A stretch of DNA of 64,000 nt, from the NCBI GenBank assembly GCA_947396885.1, contig OX377201.1, positions 68,918,983 to 68,982,982 on the forward strand. Direction: 5' to 3'. Source of the stretch: Heligmosomoides polygyrus polygyrus (taxonomy: Eukaryota; Nematoda; Chromadorea; Rhabditida; Heligmosomidae). Below the pieces are notes generated by a model. It saw only the letters and a list, made by a program, of their open reading frames with translations. It was not told where the DNA came from and searched no databases. Below, piece after piece: positions 10,414 through 22,347 of this stretch; position 1 is the stretch's first letter, and each line of letters opens with the position of its first letter. A program made the position numbers and the translations under genes.

Positions 10414-12667
10414 TCTGAGGCAAGTCGAGTTAGGGCGCGGCACCCGCAACTTCTGGACGTTAGGCTGAATGAAGGAGCTTATCCATGCGTTCGGACGAGC
10501 ATGGCGTACTGTTTGGAACTAACTGCCGGCATGGGATGCTACGAACAGTGCATATAAGCCCGACAGAATCAATCGAGTGGGCGCGACAACCTGTAGAGCG
10601 AGCGACAGCTTGAACAGTGAGCGCATGGAGAGTTTTATCGAAAATACCTAGCCTTCCTATTCAGAAATTGCTCTAAGACTGTCCACCTTGTCTTTGGAGT
10701 GCGCCGTAAACAATGCATATAGAATCGAACCTATCAATCGGGTGGGCACTATCCTCGCAAATTGCATGCGCGGGCGTGTTTGGAGCGCGATAACTCTGTC
10801 AAGTGTGAACCCTTCCAGCCGCAGCTTGTGGGTTTTGTAGTCAGTAAGAAGCTCTAATAGTAGGCTAAAGCACAGCGATGTAGCTTAAGAACGGGCAAGG
10901 TTACAGTGCTGCGAATATGCAGGTTAGGCTTGTGTGACATTTTTTATTTTTATTTTTCCGATTTCAGTCGACCACTGCGGTAATACGCGAAGCGCTAACG
11001 GCTTTAAAGTGCGTAGGTCTTCCACCACTACTCGCCCATAGTTGAGCAGAACAGTAAAGGTTTTTTACAGTGACATCCTCACAGCTCCCCAGCTCCCTAT
11101 ACTGCCTTAACCCGAGCCACCACTTTAGGGCGGCGGACTTAGGGGTTGGAGTTTCTTCCGCCACTGCTCGCCCACATTTGAGTTTTTGATGGCTCCCGTA
11201 GTACCGCTCTGTTCAGCTCGAAAAGCCCTATCAAATGGTGTCAATCTCACCCAATTTCGAAAAAATCGATTTTTTGACATTTTCCCATCGAGGGAGAGGG
11301 CGCTCGAGGCCGAGCCTGCGCGCACTATGACGTCATCGAAAATCTACAGTTTCGACATTGGCCAAATTATTTGGTAAAAACCTCGTCCAAAATCACTAGG
11401 GGTGATTTGGACGCTGACAACGAAACCGACGTCCGTTTTTGAAAATTCCGCCGATTTCAGTAGGATTTGGAATTTCCTCTGTATAGCTGAAGGAGGTAGA
11501 GTCGGGATCACCGATTTTGTTCAAGCTTCTTCGTCTTCGTATAGGGTATAGGGGCTATGAGTTACTTGGAATGCCGAACACGATGCCGAAGTTCATTTGG
11601 ACGATTATGGCAGGAGACCACATATACCGAGAACCGAGGGTGATAGGTGCTCCTGACTCGACCACCTTCAAATGTGAAGCGCAACTTATTCAAATCGGCG
11701 GAATTTTCAAAAACGGACGTCGGATTCGTAATCAACGCCCCACATCACCCCCTAGTGATTTTGGACGAGGTTTGGACGAAATAATTTGGCCAATGTCAAG
11801 ACTGTAGATTTTCGATGACGTCATCGTGCGCGCAGGCTCGGCCTCGAGAGCTCTTCTTCCCATCGGGGAGGAGCTCATCTCCGATGGGAAAATGTCAAAA
11901 AATCGATTTTTTTAAATTGGTCGAGATTGGGCGAGTAGTAGCGGAAGAAACCGCTAAGTCCGCCGCCCTAAAATGGTGACTCGAGTTAAAGCAGTAGCGG
12001 GAGCTGGGAAGCTGTGAGCATGTCACTGCAAAGAACCTTTACTGTTCTGCTTGCCTATTTGCCTACGCACTTTAGGGCCGTTAGCGCTTCGCGTATTACC
12101 GCAGTGGTCGACTGAAATCGAAAAAAAATGAAAATAAAAAATGTCACACAAGCCTAACCTGCATATTCGCCGCACTGTAACCTTGCCCGTTCTTAGGCTA
12201 CATCGCTGCGCTTTAGCTCACTATTAGAACTTTTTACTGACTTCAAAATCCACAAGCTGCAGCCGGAAGGATTCACCCTTGACAGAGATATCGCGCTCCA
12301 AACACGCCCGCGCATGCAATTTGCGAGGATAGTGCCCACTCGATTGATAGGTTCGATTCTATATGCATTGTTTACGGCGCACTCCAAAGAAAAGGTGGAC
12401 AGTCTTAGAGCAATTTCTGAGTAGGAAGGTTAGGAATTTTCGTTAAAACTCTCCATGCGCTCACTGTTCAAGCTGTCGCTCGCTCTACAGGTTGTCGCGC
12501 TCACTCGATTGATTCTGTCGGGCTTATATGCACTGTTCGTAGCACCCCATGCCGGCAGTTAGTTCCAAACAGTACGCCATGCTCGTCCGAACGCATGGAT
12601 AAGCTCCTTCATTCAGCCTAACGTCCAGAAGTTGCGGGTGCCGCGCCCTAACGCGACTTGCCTCAGA
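10414..12667. mobile_element. 2.25-kb imperfect palindromic (foldback) element
   Basis: Outer ends TCTGAGGCAAGTC (10,414) and GACTTGCCTCAGA (12,667) are reverse complements. Homology continues inward through both ~1.1-kb arms to a symmetry point near 11,550-11,570, with more divergence in the centre. Example pairs are the GCGGCACCCGCAACTTC block at ~10,438 and its complement at ~12,627, and the CGATTTCAGTCGACC block at ~10,960 with its complement at ~12,105. Frames appear in both arms (such as M-R-G-R-V-W-S-A-I), but only as mirrored repeat DNA. No target duplication was seen. Confidence 0.85.
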
Positions 12668-14069
12668 CTCCGAAACTTCTCCGTTACACCATCAGTTCTG
12701 TTGAAGCGTCTAATTAGGGGCCGGCAGAACTGATCGAGTATCAAGTGATAGGGTGAAACATCTCACTGCGATGAGCCGCGTATTCAGAAATTCCGGCTGC
12801 ACTTTCTCTGTAAAATTGCTGTAAGTTGTTGATGAATCTGGCCAAAGATTGCTTAAGATGGGATTCTTCTCCTCATTTGACAAGACTATGACCGCTGTTC
12901 GGTATGCAGTCCGCTTCGCTCTTGCATATCGAATGGAAGAATCTTGTGTGAGCTCGAATAGTGACAACAAAGCATCGGTGCTAACAATGCCGAAAATTAT
13001 TGCGGATGAGCAGAACGAAACGAAACTTGAACCCGTTCGCCCTGCCATCCACGCAGGATGCCTACGCCACCACATTTACCTGGTAAAAGGCTGAATCTGA
13101 TTATATTTACTTACTTTCAAGGAAAAGCGATATCAAGGATGATGGGCGAACTCTGACCATGCCGGTTATCTTTCATTTAGTGGAGGACCAAGAATCGAAT
13201 CAGAACAAAAGTGCGGTTGGCAAGTAGCCAAAAAGTTTACAAAGCTTTACCCTCTATCACCTTGATTACTACCGTTGTTGATTTCATGACTTCTATAAAC
13301 TATCGCCAGCACTAACCCAAGATGCACCACGTAGGTCCAACACTCCTTCAACGATCCCTCCATTCACAGAGTTTCGGGGGAACAACTAACGTGTAAGTAT
13401 TATTTGCAGAACCTTAAACAAGGGCATAGATAGCGCTATCCAAACGTCTCTTTTAATCCGGTTATATCTGAGAATGTGCTGACGTCGTTTTTTGCTTCAA
13501 AAGGTAATCAATCTTCATAGCGGCTCTGCCTTTGTAGAGCGTCGATGGCTGGGCAAATGCCTAGCCATTTGTCACCCACTTACAGCTCAAAAGACGAAGC
13601 TAACAATGAAGCTGGTTGGCATAGGAGACAGGATTCATTAAAAAGACCGCTCTCCGCGAGCTGGAAAACAAATCGCCCTCTATGATCTTCCCGACGGCTC
13701 TGAGCATCGCCAAAAAGCTACTGCTCTAAAAGGGAGGAACTCAAGTTACACGCTGGATAGCTGTTTAGTTGCATTTCCTCACGAAACGCGACTAAACAGC
13801 TATCCAGCGATAATTGCTTCTGCCTGTCCCCTCCTGACGATTTCTTCACTGCAAATTGTAAACAATTTCCTGGAAGGTATATATCACCTCACCTGTATCA
13901 TCTGTCGTCCGGTTCATCATCGACTTGCTCGAGCGGTGCCAGCAGGAGAATAGAATCGGATATTAAATTTTTAAATGCCGATTGTTGAACAGTAAAAAAT
14001 AAAGATTTTCTGTCCGCATACCTAGAGTCAATCAGAGGATTTCAATTTTTTTCAGATTTTTCCAGGATG
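12668..14069. other. No gene recognised
   Basis: Overlapping frames on both strands at 12,710-13,094 show no domain I know and probably shadow each other. The rest is ordinary AT-rich sequence apart from the hairpin at 13,751-13,809. Confidence 0.4.
13751..13809. repeat. 19-bp perfect hairpin
   Basis: Arms 13,751-13,769 and 13,791-13,809 are perfect complements. The 21-nt loop itself contains further partly matched bases, suggesting an older, longer stem. No poly-T follows. Confidence 0.8.
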
Positions 14070-16105
14070 TCATGGATAGGACATTTTTCTACCTGAGGGC
14101 TGCGACATCTCGTTCAAAATTGCAGCGTCTCCATTCGTCTCTATCGCGTGTAAAGTGCTCCAGTGGATCCATCTCGCTCGAGGGACACGAAGAGCGTCAT
14201 ATCGGTCGTTCAGGGCTTTCACGAAGAAGTCCGACCAACGCGTTGGTGGGCGTCCTGACGTTCTGTTGACATCGCGCAGAATCCAGACGATAATGGCTCT
14301 CATCCAGCGGGTGTCTGCGAAGCGCATTACGTGGCCGGCCCACCTAGTCTTCGCGTATGTTAGGGCAGGAAGAACGGTACAGTCGATTAGGTAAGCACGG
14401 ATTCGGACGTTCTTCGTCTTCTTCGCGAATTCGACGCTCCTGAAAGCTCCCCAAGCTGCGCGTTCTGTCCTGGTCAGCTCTGGCGCTTGGTCGTCGGCCA
14501 TGTTTACTTCGCGACCTGGATACATGCAGCTGGCGCATTCGGAGATGTTCGTTCCGTTGAGCGAGAGTGGGGCATCAGAAACTTGACCGTTCCTCATGAA
14601 CATTGTCTTCGTAAGATTGAGCTGCAGTCCAACGTTCCCACATACACGGTCGAAGTCGGTCAGCATTCGCTCCGCCTGACTGATGCTCAGTGTTATGAGC
14701 ACGATGTCGTCAGCGAAGCGAACATGGTGCAGTTCCCAGTCGTCGATATTTACTCCCATGTCTTCCCATTCTAGTTCGCGCATGACGTTTTCGAGGGTGG
14801 CGCTAAAGAGCTTCGGGGATATGGTATCCCCTTGCCGAACTCCTCTCTTCACGTCGACGACGACGTCGTTATAGAATGGTGAGATCTTGGTCGTGAATCC
14901 ACTGTACAGCTCTCGAAGACTCTGATGTAATGAGTAAGAACACCTGAGTGAGCAGGGCGTCGAGGACCGCTTAGACTCGACGGAGTCGATTGCCTTCTTC
15001 AGGTCGATGAGCGTAAGGCGCGGCAGCAGCTTGTACTCTCGCGACACTTCGATGAGCTTCGCAATGGTGTGTATGTGGTCGATCGTGCTGAATCCTCTCC
15101 GAAGTCTTGCTTGTTCGCGTAGCTGTCCTTCGTCCAGCGTTCTGCTGATCCTATTCAGGACCACTCGAGTGAACAGCTTGCAGACAACGGAGAGCAGGTT
15201 GATCGGGCGATAGTTCCCAATGTCGTGCACGTCTCCCTTCTTGTACAGCAAGACGGTCCTGCTGGTCTTCCACTGAGATGGAACTTTGCACTCCGACAGG
15301 TAGCGCGGGAAGAGCCGCGCCAGGGTGTTGATGAGCGCTGGCGGGAGGTTCTTCTGGTGTTCAGCTCTGATCCTGTCGGGACCGGGTGCTGTACGTTTCT
15401 TCACCAACGAGATGGCGTGTCGGATATCGGAAGGGAGAACAGCGGGAACGACGTGTCCATCCTGCATAAGATGGCATAGGGGCAGGTGGACGTAGCTATT
15501 GAAGAGATCGGAGTAAAGTCGTGGATGACCTTCTCCAAGGTCCTTCTGGAAGAGGTGACCGTTCCGTCAGGACGTCGGGGAGCAGTCATATACACTTCCA
15601 CCCTTCTCTCCTTATAATCCCCCTTTATCCCCGCTTGCATAGCTCCACAAGGCCGAACGTCAGTTGGTAGTTGCCTGACGCTCGTGCTGCTCAACGCTGG
15701 CCTATAAGCTCGAGAGTTTCCGGAGACAGGGGTCTCTTGGTGGTCTTCAAGCTCTCGGCCCCCTTAGCGCTATCGTGGAGATGGTGCACGAAGCGGTAGT
15801 ATTCCTCATCGACGTTGTCCATAACGGCACCTTCCCAAAGGCCGACAATAGAGGTGTAGAGATCCCAGTTGATGGTTGTTCTGGGATTCATCTTCTTGAA
15901 CTTCGCGGCTTTCTCTCCTTCACGCGAAAAGCGGAACCTTGCGCGAAGGAGGCGGTGGTCCGATCCCGTGTAGAACTTGGGGACAACGGAGACGTCGGTC
16001 AGGCAATATTTGCGGTTGAAGATGATGTGGTCGATCTCATTGTGGAGCTGGCCACCGGGGGATTCGCAGGTCCATCGTGTGGCGGGCGGCTTCTGGAACT
16101 GATTG
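14070..16105 (-). pseudogene. LINE (endonuclease-reverse transcriptase), 5'-truncated
   Basis: On the minus strand the order is: the C-terminal part of an apurinic-type endonuclease (E-I-D-H-I-I-F-N-R, then S-D-H-R-L-L-R-A, ~15,930-16,060), a linker, then reverse transcriptase blocks. These include N-Y-R-P-I-N-L-L-S, the [13 protein letters not shown] box and the catalytic F-A-D-D motif near 14,710. A long frame of 465 codons covers 14,070-15,467. The upstream part is in other frames. After the T-Y-A block near 14,360 the sequence jumps straight to K-T-R-W-A-G-H, which suggests an internal deletion of roughly 70 codons compared with related elements (inference from family knowledge). A frameshift near 14,140 moves the true C-terminal end to a TAG at 14,089-14,091. 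It belongs to the same family as the copy at 22,348-25,090. Confidence 0.85.
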
Positions 16106-18149
16106 TGTCTGAGAGTTTATGATTTGCGTTGTTATTTAACCGATAATAAACATTAAACGATAGTAAACATAAACTGTGAGCTTCCATGGGTGATCTTGGT
16201 CGACATGCAAAACTCAGACAACCTTCCACTTTGCTCGTTACACTCTACCATCAATCGTGCCAGCCCTCCCATCGCACCTGCCATTCCGGGACATAGCACA
16301 TGGCAGACACGCTAACTTCGGTGTTGCGTAAAATGTGGCTTGCTCATCTAGAAAAAGAAAATTGTTCACGGCCAAACGGTTTTCTAATCATGAAATTTTG
16401 GACAGAGTTTGACTACTCCGTTATTGCATCTACCCTAGGGCACATACTTCTGATCTGTAGATAAATCTAGGCAATCGAAAGTGTCCCTCAAAACGAGGGT
16501 TCGCCTTACTTGCAAAGCTTCACCTAGATTTGCACTATCAACCAAGCAAACGTACAGAAGAGTTCGTGGATCTCATTGCCAACCCACGCCTCCACATTTT
16601 CATTTTCTTGCCGTTTCGAAAATTACCGTAGAACTCTGCTTGTAGCAAAACAGAGAGAGCAACTGTAGCAAAACGAAAACATCAGGAAGGTCGTAGGCAA
16701 AGCGCATTCTAGTTTCAAGGGCAGGATGTCTTTATTGCAAAACGTTCTTTCTAAGCTTATATTCCTTTTTTAAGGCTTTTACTAATTAACAACTGCTGGA
16801 CTACTCTTCGGCAGGGTGAACACTAGCCCTCACTAGATGCTGGAAAGCCTTGGCGGATCACTTCTTGCTGGTCTAATAAACCATGTCGTAATTTCTTGCT
16901 CATTTCTTTTCTTTTTTTCTTCGCTGTCTTTGGAGTTTGCTCATGAGTTTTTCAGTTCATTAGTTTTTTTGTCTTTGGTTGTCACACTTTCTAACGATTG
17001 CTCTTTTTAGTGCTTGGTATTGGCTGTAGTACCGTTCAAATGGTGTCTCAAAAATTTTGCGACCCTTTTCATCGCAAGGCATTTATTTCTGCATTATTAC
17101 TTGTTTGAAAAATCAAAAAATTAATCCTACAGTGGTCAACCACATGCTGAAACTTTCTACGTTGTATAGACGACGTTGTATGAAAAATTTAAGCGAATTT
17201 CCCCGATTTCCAGTTGGAACCACTTCAGCTGATGACAATGGCGCTCTGCTTATTGAAGCACTTCTCATTCTGTAGTAGTTGCTTGTTTCGTGTCCACAAC
17301 AAAATCGCCGAGAGTTGGAAAAAGTGCTTTTAGGCGAAGGAAAGGGGCGTCGAAGAAGAACATTTCACCACGACAATGGTGTAGCGGCGGCACGCAGTGA
17401 TCAGCTACTTTCAATTTCGTGCCCAAGTAAAGCGTTTGTAGCGACATAAACAAGCGGGCAAGGTTCAATGCACCGGTGCGCATGGTCGTTCTCTCTGTAA
17501 AGCCACGAAAGCGAATAGGCGTGTTTGCAGGTGTCTCCTGCACCAGCTCGGTTTCGAAAGACCTTTCATTCTTGGCCAGATTTAAGATGTCGACTATGTT
17601 GGAACTGTGATGGAAAGAATACCCTGGTGATCTTTCTGAGCGAAGAAGAACAACTCGAAGTTCTGTTCTGTTCCCAAAGCCTAACAGAAGATGTGGTTGG
17701 GTGTGTTCGTTGGGCTGAAACATTGCAAACTCGGATGGTCATGGCATGCAAGGAGTGGTGTTCCGAATGCAATTAGTTAGTGGGTGCTGTGGTTGCTCTG
17801 ACTGATACAACATGTTGCTAATATTCTCTTCAGGAAAAAGGTGCAACCTTAGCGCGAGTTATTTTAACACTAAATACTATATATCGGATGTCGACTCTCT
17901 AATGTAATCCAAATAAGCTCGAAAGAAACAAGGTGTTGAGAAGAACAGGAAGTTCTTTTTAAAAACTCTGATTGGTATATGAACCCCAGAAAATCATTTT
18001 AAAAAACCGCCACTTTTTGCAAATTAAAATAGGCCTGCAACCATTTTTGGGGCAAAAAAATCTCAATTGCTATGCTGGCTTTTTGGGGCGGCCAATAATG
18101 CTTTTTCGAATAAAGAATACTGAATTTCCTAAACCGTAGATATTTCTGA
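16106..18149. other. No gene recognised
   Basis: Two kilobases of AT-rich DNA. The longest frame, 152 codons on the minus strand at 17,265-17,723, overlaps an opposite-strand frame and has no recognisable domain. No transposon ends, tandem repeats or RNA genes were found. Confidence 0.4.
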
Positions 18150-18975
18150 GCTGTGAAAGCGAGTCATATAGGAGGAATCTCCACTCTCCAATTAGCTTAG
18201 GAACGGGGTTTGTTTTTGACAAGTGTTCAAACTAAAGGGATAGGGTCCCTCAAAGTCTTTCGTGTCGCTGCACCGTCGCACCCTCACGAGCGCTGGGAAG
18301 GTCTCTTGTATCCCCGCGATGTCTACAAGTCGTCCTGTGGGCAGTGGATAGTGACGCTGCTTTACGTGAGGAGGATGGGCGTTCGGTTTACCTGTGTTGC
18401 GGCGTTTTTGCATTTCAACTAGTTGATTGAGATTTGAGGGGTCCCGACGTCTACATAGCATTCAGGTGTTTCCTGCACTATTTTTCCAGGTGTATACTGT
18501 GAAAAGCAACGTTACGATTGGTTGGCAGTGTTGTTTTTTCATACTCCAGAGGTCGAGGAGAGGTCGAAAAAATTTCTTCCAAACACCACCCAATAGGCAT
18601 ATTTGGGGTGCTAGTCACGAACACGAATTTCACCTCCGAATTCGATATACTGGTTGATTACGGTAGGTTACGGTAGGTACTTATAAACGGCAACTGCTTT
18701 ACATACTCACACGTACATCCCGTGGCTTACCGTTGCAACGAACAGTAACCTCCAGCTGCCTCTCATGAAGCAGCGTCACTATCCACTGCGCCTCGCTTCG
18801 CTTGCCGTCAGTGACATGGCGGGTGTCAAGAGACCCCAGAGCTCGTAAAGGCGCGACATGGTAAACTTTAAAGCCCCCTACTCCTTTGAGCTAGCAGCTT
18901 GGCAAAGAAGAAACCCTCATTTATGCTAATTGAAGGGTGGGGATTCTTTATTTATGACTCGCTTTCCCCGATCAG
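18150..18975. mobile_element. Inverted-repeat element, ~260-bp arms
   Basis: Left arm ~18,150-18,420 and right arm ~18,700-18,975 are imperfect reverse complements. Clear matches are GCAGTGGATAGTGACGCTGC at ~18,344 against its complement at ~18,770, and the GAGTCAT/ATGACTCGCTTTC pair near both outer ends. A solo arm of the same family lies at 58,855-59,092. No coding capacity and no clear target duplication. Confidence 0.65.
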
Positions 18976-21939
18976 ACATAGCCCTCAGAGCCTTACCTTG
19001 TTAGAGAGCGCGTAGATAAATTCAGAAGACATCCGTTTTCAAAATTGTCCAGTTTGTTTTCAAAGTTTGACGTGAGTGTTCTTTGTTGATACCGTGGAGT
19101 CAACCTTAATGTGCATTTGGAGTACAATTTGATGCGCTGCTAACTGACGAACAAGCCAGTACTTTCTACTTCCCAGACGTCCGTCCCCAATTCGCCTACC
19201 TCGAAGGATGAAATGCTTGGCTTTCCCGAAATCCTCGATGACTCATGGGCCACGCTTTATCATACAACCGGTGCCTACATTGTGCTATTACGCACTCTAG
19301 TAACCATTTTGAAACACTTTTAGCCACTGCGTTCAAAGCCAAGAGCTGCAAACGTTCTTCACAATTGTTCACTCGGAAAAATAGGGAAAGTGCGCAGCAG
19401 GACGGGCTCAGAAAGGTGCGATCACCTGCACATCAAATGATGAAAATGTCTAACTAACCTGTTTTGGTTGCGTAGTTTACTTGTTCGTGACAACAGTGTT
19501 ATCATGTTCAAACTATTCCGGATTCGGCTCTTCTCTTTTGTCACTATTTTTGATTTGTTTGTTTTATGTACATGTAGGGTTACTAGATGTGTTTGTATAT
19601 GTTATTTGAATTCTCTTTGTAGATTTATAACATACACCTGCTTCTTACCTGAACCATGTTGTCGCGTAGTGCAATCACTGGGTAACTGTGCTTGAGTGTT
19701 GTCTTATTTCAATGATCTTTTCTGAGCTGTCTTTTGTACCTCCCTCCAGGCGTTCATACCTTGATCGTATTGATTTCGCTCTTGATACCCCTGCATGGCT
19801 GGTTTACACTTTATTTCGTGGCATAGTCTTCTCTGTGGAACAAATGCGGTGATGGAGCTCCCTGCGACTTCTTTTCTCGGCTAAGTAACAAACCACAAAG
19901 TTGGGTTTATCGAATGTATGAAAATAGTGGCATACGTTTAGCACACTTATGAATTCATAACGCTGTGCAGTACTCTACAACATAGGCCACAGATTTCATG
20001 TCCTGTCATCATGAATTAGCACTTCTACGGCCCTAATTACCTAATTCTTACACGGCCGGCTCCTATGCGACCTGCTTTCGACGCGCTTCTTCGTTGGCAC
20101 TCTCTGCAGGCTCCTGGAACTAACAAATTCATGGAATCGTATTTTGCTATGCATCCTGTCGCCTCCTGCGCCCTATTTCGGCCCGGATTGGTGGGATCGG
20201 ACCCAGCTTTCACTCACTCACTAATGTTCTCAGATCTTACTCCGTTGCAATACCCCACACTGCAGTTTATCTCCCGGAGTTCGATGTTTCACCCTTTTAT
20301 AATCTGCAGCTGTGCTTGAGAAATCGAGATATTGCTTCCAGGAAATGCATTTATCATCACCTTTGATTACTTTCATATTTTTTCTGCCTTTTGGTCTGCT
20401 CGCATATCTTCCGTATGGTTTTGTTCAGCTTGCAGTTTGTTTTAATGATTTTCCTTCTCATCTACGTTTGAGTTGGCACGTCTTCGCAGACGTATTCATA
20501 AAAAATTAAAAAAAATCTTTTTATATACGCTCAACGGTGTCACATTTTTATGTCTGATCAGTCGCGAAAAGTTCGAAATCATTTAGGTACACAATTGTCA
20601 GCCCTCTTTTTCAAAGCGATTGGAGATGAATTAGTATGAAGACCATAGTCAAGAGTGCTAAACAGAATCACTCAGCTGCTTCAGTACCGGCTCGTGACAA
20701 CACATTGAGGTGAAAACCTCTCAGTAGTTTTTGCTCTCCGGAACTCAGAGAGGATTTAGCAGCCTTGCCGTTCCGAAATAAGCATCACCTCCTCCATCAA
20801 CGAGAGCTCTCTCTTAATCTAGCGGAAGAAGCAACTGCCAGCGGGAGGCATGCGTGCCACCTGCGGAGGAAACCCAGGGACGAAAGGTTAATTGAAGAAG
20901 AGATCTCGACGGAACCCGCTCGTCAATCCTTACATGTATCTAGATTGCAATCCACAGCTGTTTAGCTGATCGTAAGGCCTGTTTTTCCACCTTTTCGCCT
21001 TTCGTTACTCACGAACAGTTATGCTTATTTCTTTACTTGTTTATTTATTTATTGGGATGTGCCGGCGCAGTGTATTTAATTTTGTTCACAGTCGAAGAAA
21101 CAAAAAACTCAAGGGCCAATATGGACGAAGTGGGCGATGCAATTCGTTAGTGACACCGAAAACGACTGAGTGCCGTACTCCTTGCTTTCACATGTTGTTT
21201 AAGCTTCAGTAGTGTGAAGTGGAGAAGAAGTCATTGAAATGATCTTGGAAATTTTGAGTACTCTAAATCTAGACTCCGAAGAAGTGCATGTCCCGGGATA
21301 TAAGTTGCTCCAGTCAGGAAACTCCTACTCGAGCAATTTAAAGAACAAGAAAAAGGACCGCTGAGGTTGTTCACACTAAGGTGGTTGTGTAGAACTAGAA
21401 GGGACGAATATGAGTCAAATGACTCTACGTTTCCCTGCAAAGCTGTGATTTCGAGGAGCTTTGAGCATACGACCGTTTGCAATGGATCAACCCGTCGCAA
21501 CATGTAGTTGCTGTTGTTCTCTACCGTAAGACGGGAGCACTTCTTCAGTTTACTGCCGTTTATTGGATTGGTGAATGGGAAGAAGTGAAATGAATGTGTC
21601 GAAATGTGGTGTCGAAGTGTGGAGCAGTGCACTGGAAAGTCCATGCTTTTTTGCTCACGTATCTTTCAATCTGCGGTTGAAGCAGCAGTTTCGACTGTAT
21701 GAGTTTTCTATTCTAACTGTCCCAGGGCAATGCCATCTAGCATCCAGTATTGCTCCGAGAATCGTTCTCTCGATTCTTTGCCACGCGATGCTAATCGCGC
21801 GTTCGTCCAGGTAATCGTCGGTTGTCGGTAGCAGTCCCTCTGAGGATATTTTAACACTCGAAATTTTATGTAATACAATTTCAGAGCAGATGCAGACGTC
21901 GCTCCTTCAAGTAGATAAACGTGTCGTGTCCATGACGTC
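18976..21939. other. No gene recognised; T-rich DNA
   Basis: Many short open frames on both strands (for example 21,231-21,644 minus, 137 codons) lack any domain I recognise. Around 21,720-21,850 a minus-strand reading has a faint resemblance to the C-terminal part of LINE proteins (E-R-T-I-L-G), too weak to call. Confidence 0.4.
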
Positions 21940-22059
21940 CTGAACTTCTTCGTCGACTCCCTCAACCTTTAATGCATATTGTCCGGTTTGATCTCGGACC
22001 TTATAAACAGCCCCAAAACCGCCTTCTCCAAGCTTTTTTTCAACATGCCAACGTTCAAT
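21940..22059 (-). CDS. Orphan protein-kinase exon (CK1/tau-tubulin-kinase-like N-lobe)
   Basis: Read on the minus strand, an acceptor CTCTCAG is followed at 22,059 by about 40 codons that match the start of nematode CK1/TTBK-type kinase domains. They include the glycine loop G-E-G-G-F-G-A-V and the ATP-binding lysine block Y-A-L-K-V-E-G, ending in D-E-E-V-Q. In these kinases the sequence normally continues with the alpha-C helix. Here it runs into unrelated sequence, and the only nearby GT does not look like a good donor. No catalytic-loop exon (H-R-D) was found within several kilobases downstream. It is probably a gene fragment or pseudoexon left between transposons, though a long intron cannot be excluded. 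Confidence 0.55.
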
Positions 22060-22347
22060 CTGAGAGCATGCAACGATAGCCTCTCTCATAAGAGAGGACT
22101 GTGGAAGAGTGCACTCTATGCAAGACAGTGAGTCAGTGAGAAATACCTTAACCAAGGAACAAAAGAGCAGTCGAATGGGTAGGCTCGCATCATTTTCTCT
22201 ACCCTTTCTTCGACGCTCTATTGGAGAGCTTACGCTTGCTTGTGGTTTGCAATGACTCCTTAAACTTCCCTATGGCTACATAGAAAGGGAAGAAGTTGAA
22301 AACTTACTTACTTTGATACTTTGATGGTCTTTTTGTCAGCTGTCTTC

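Noticed and set aside
12193..12387. Conserved small ORF because the same peptide is encoded in both arms (also ~10,697-10,880)
   Set aside because: Identity comes from the inverted-repeat DNA itself; the left-arm copy has a stop.
17265..17723. 152-codon minus-strand ORF
   Set aside because: It overlaps an opposite-strand frame and has no recognisable domain, splice signals or coding bias.
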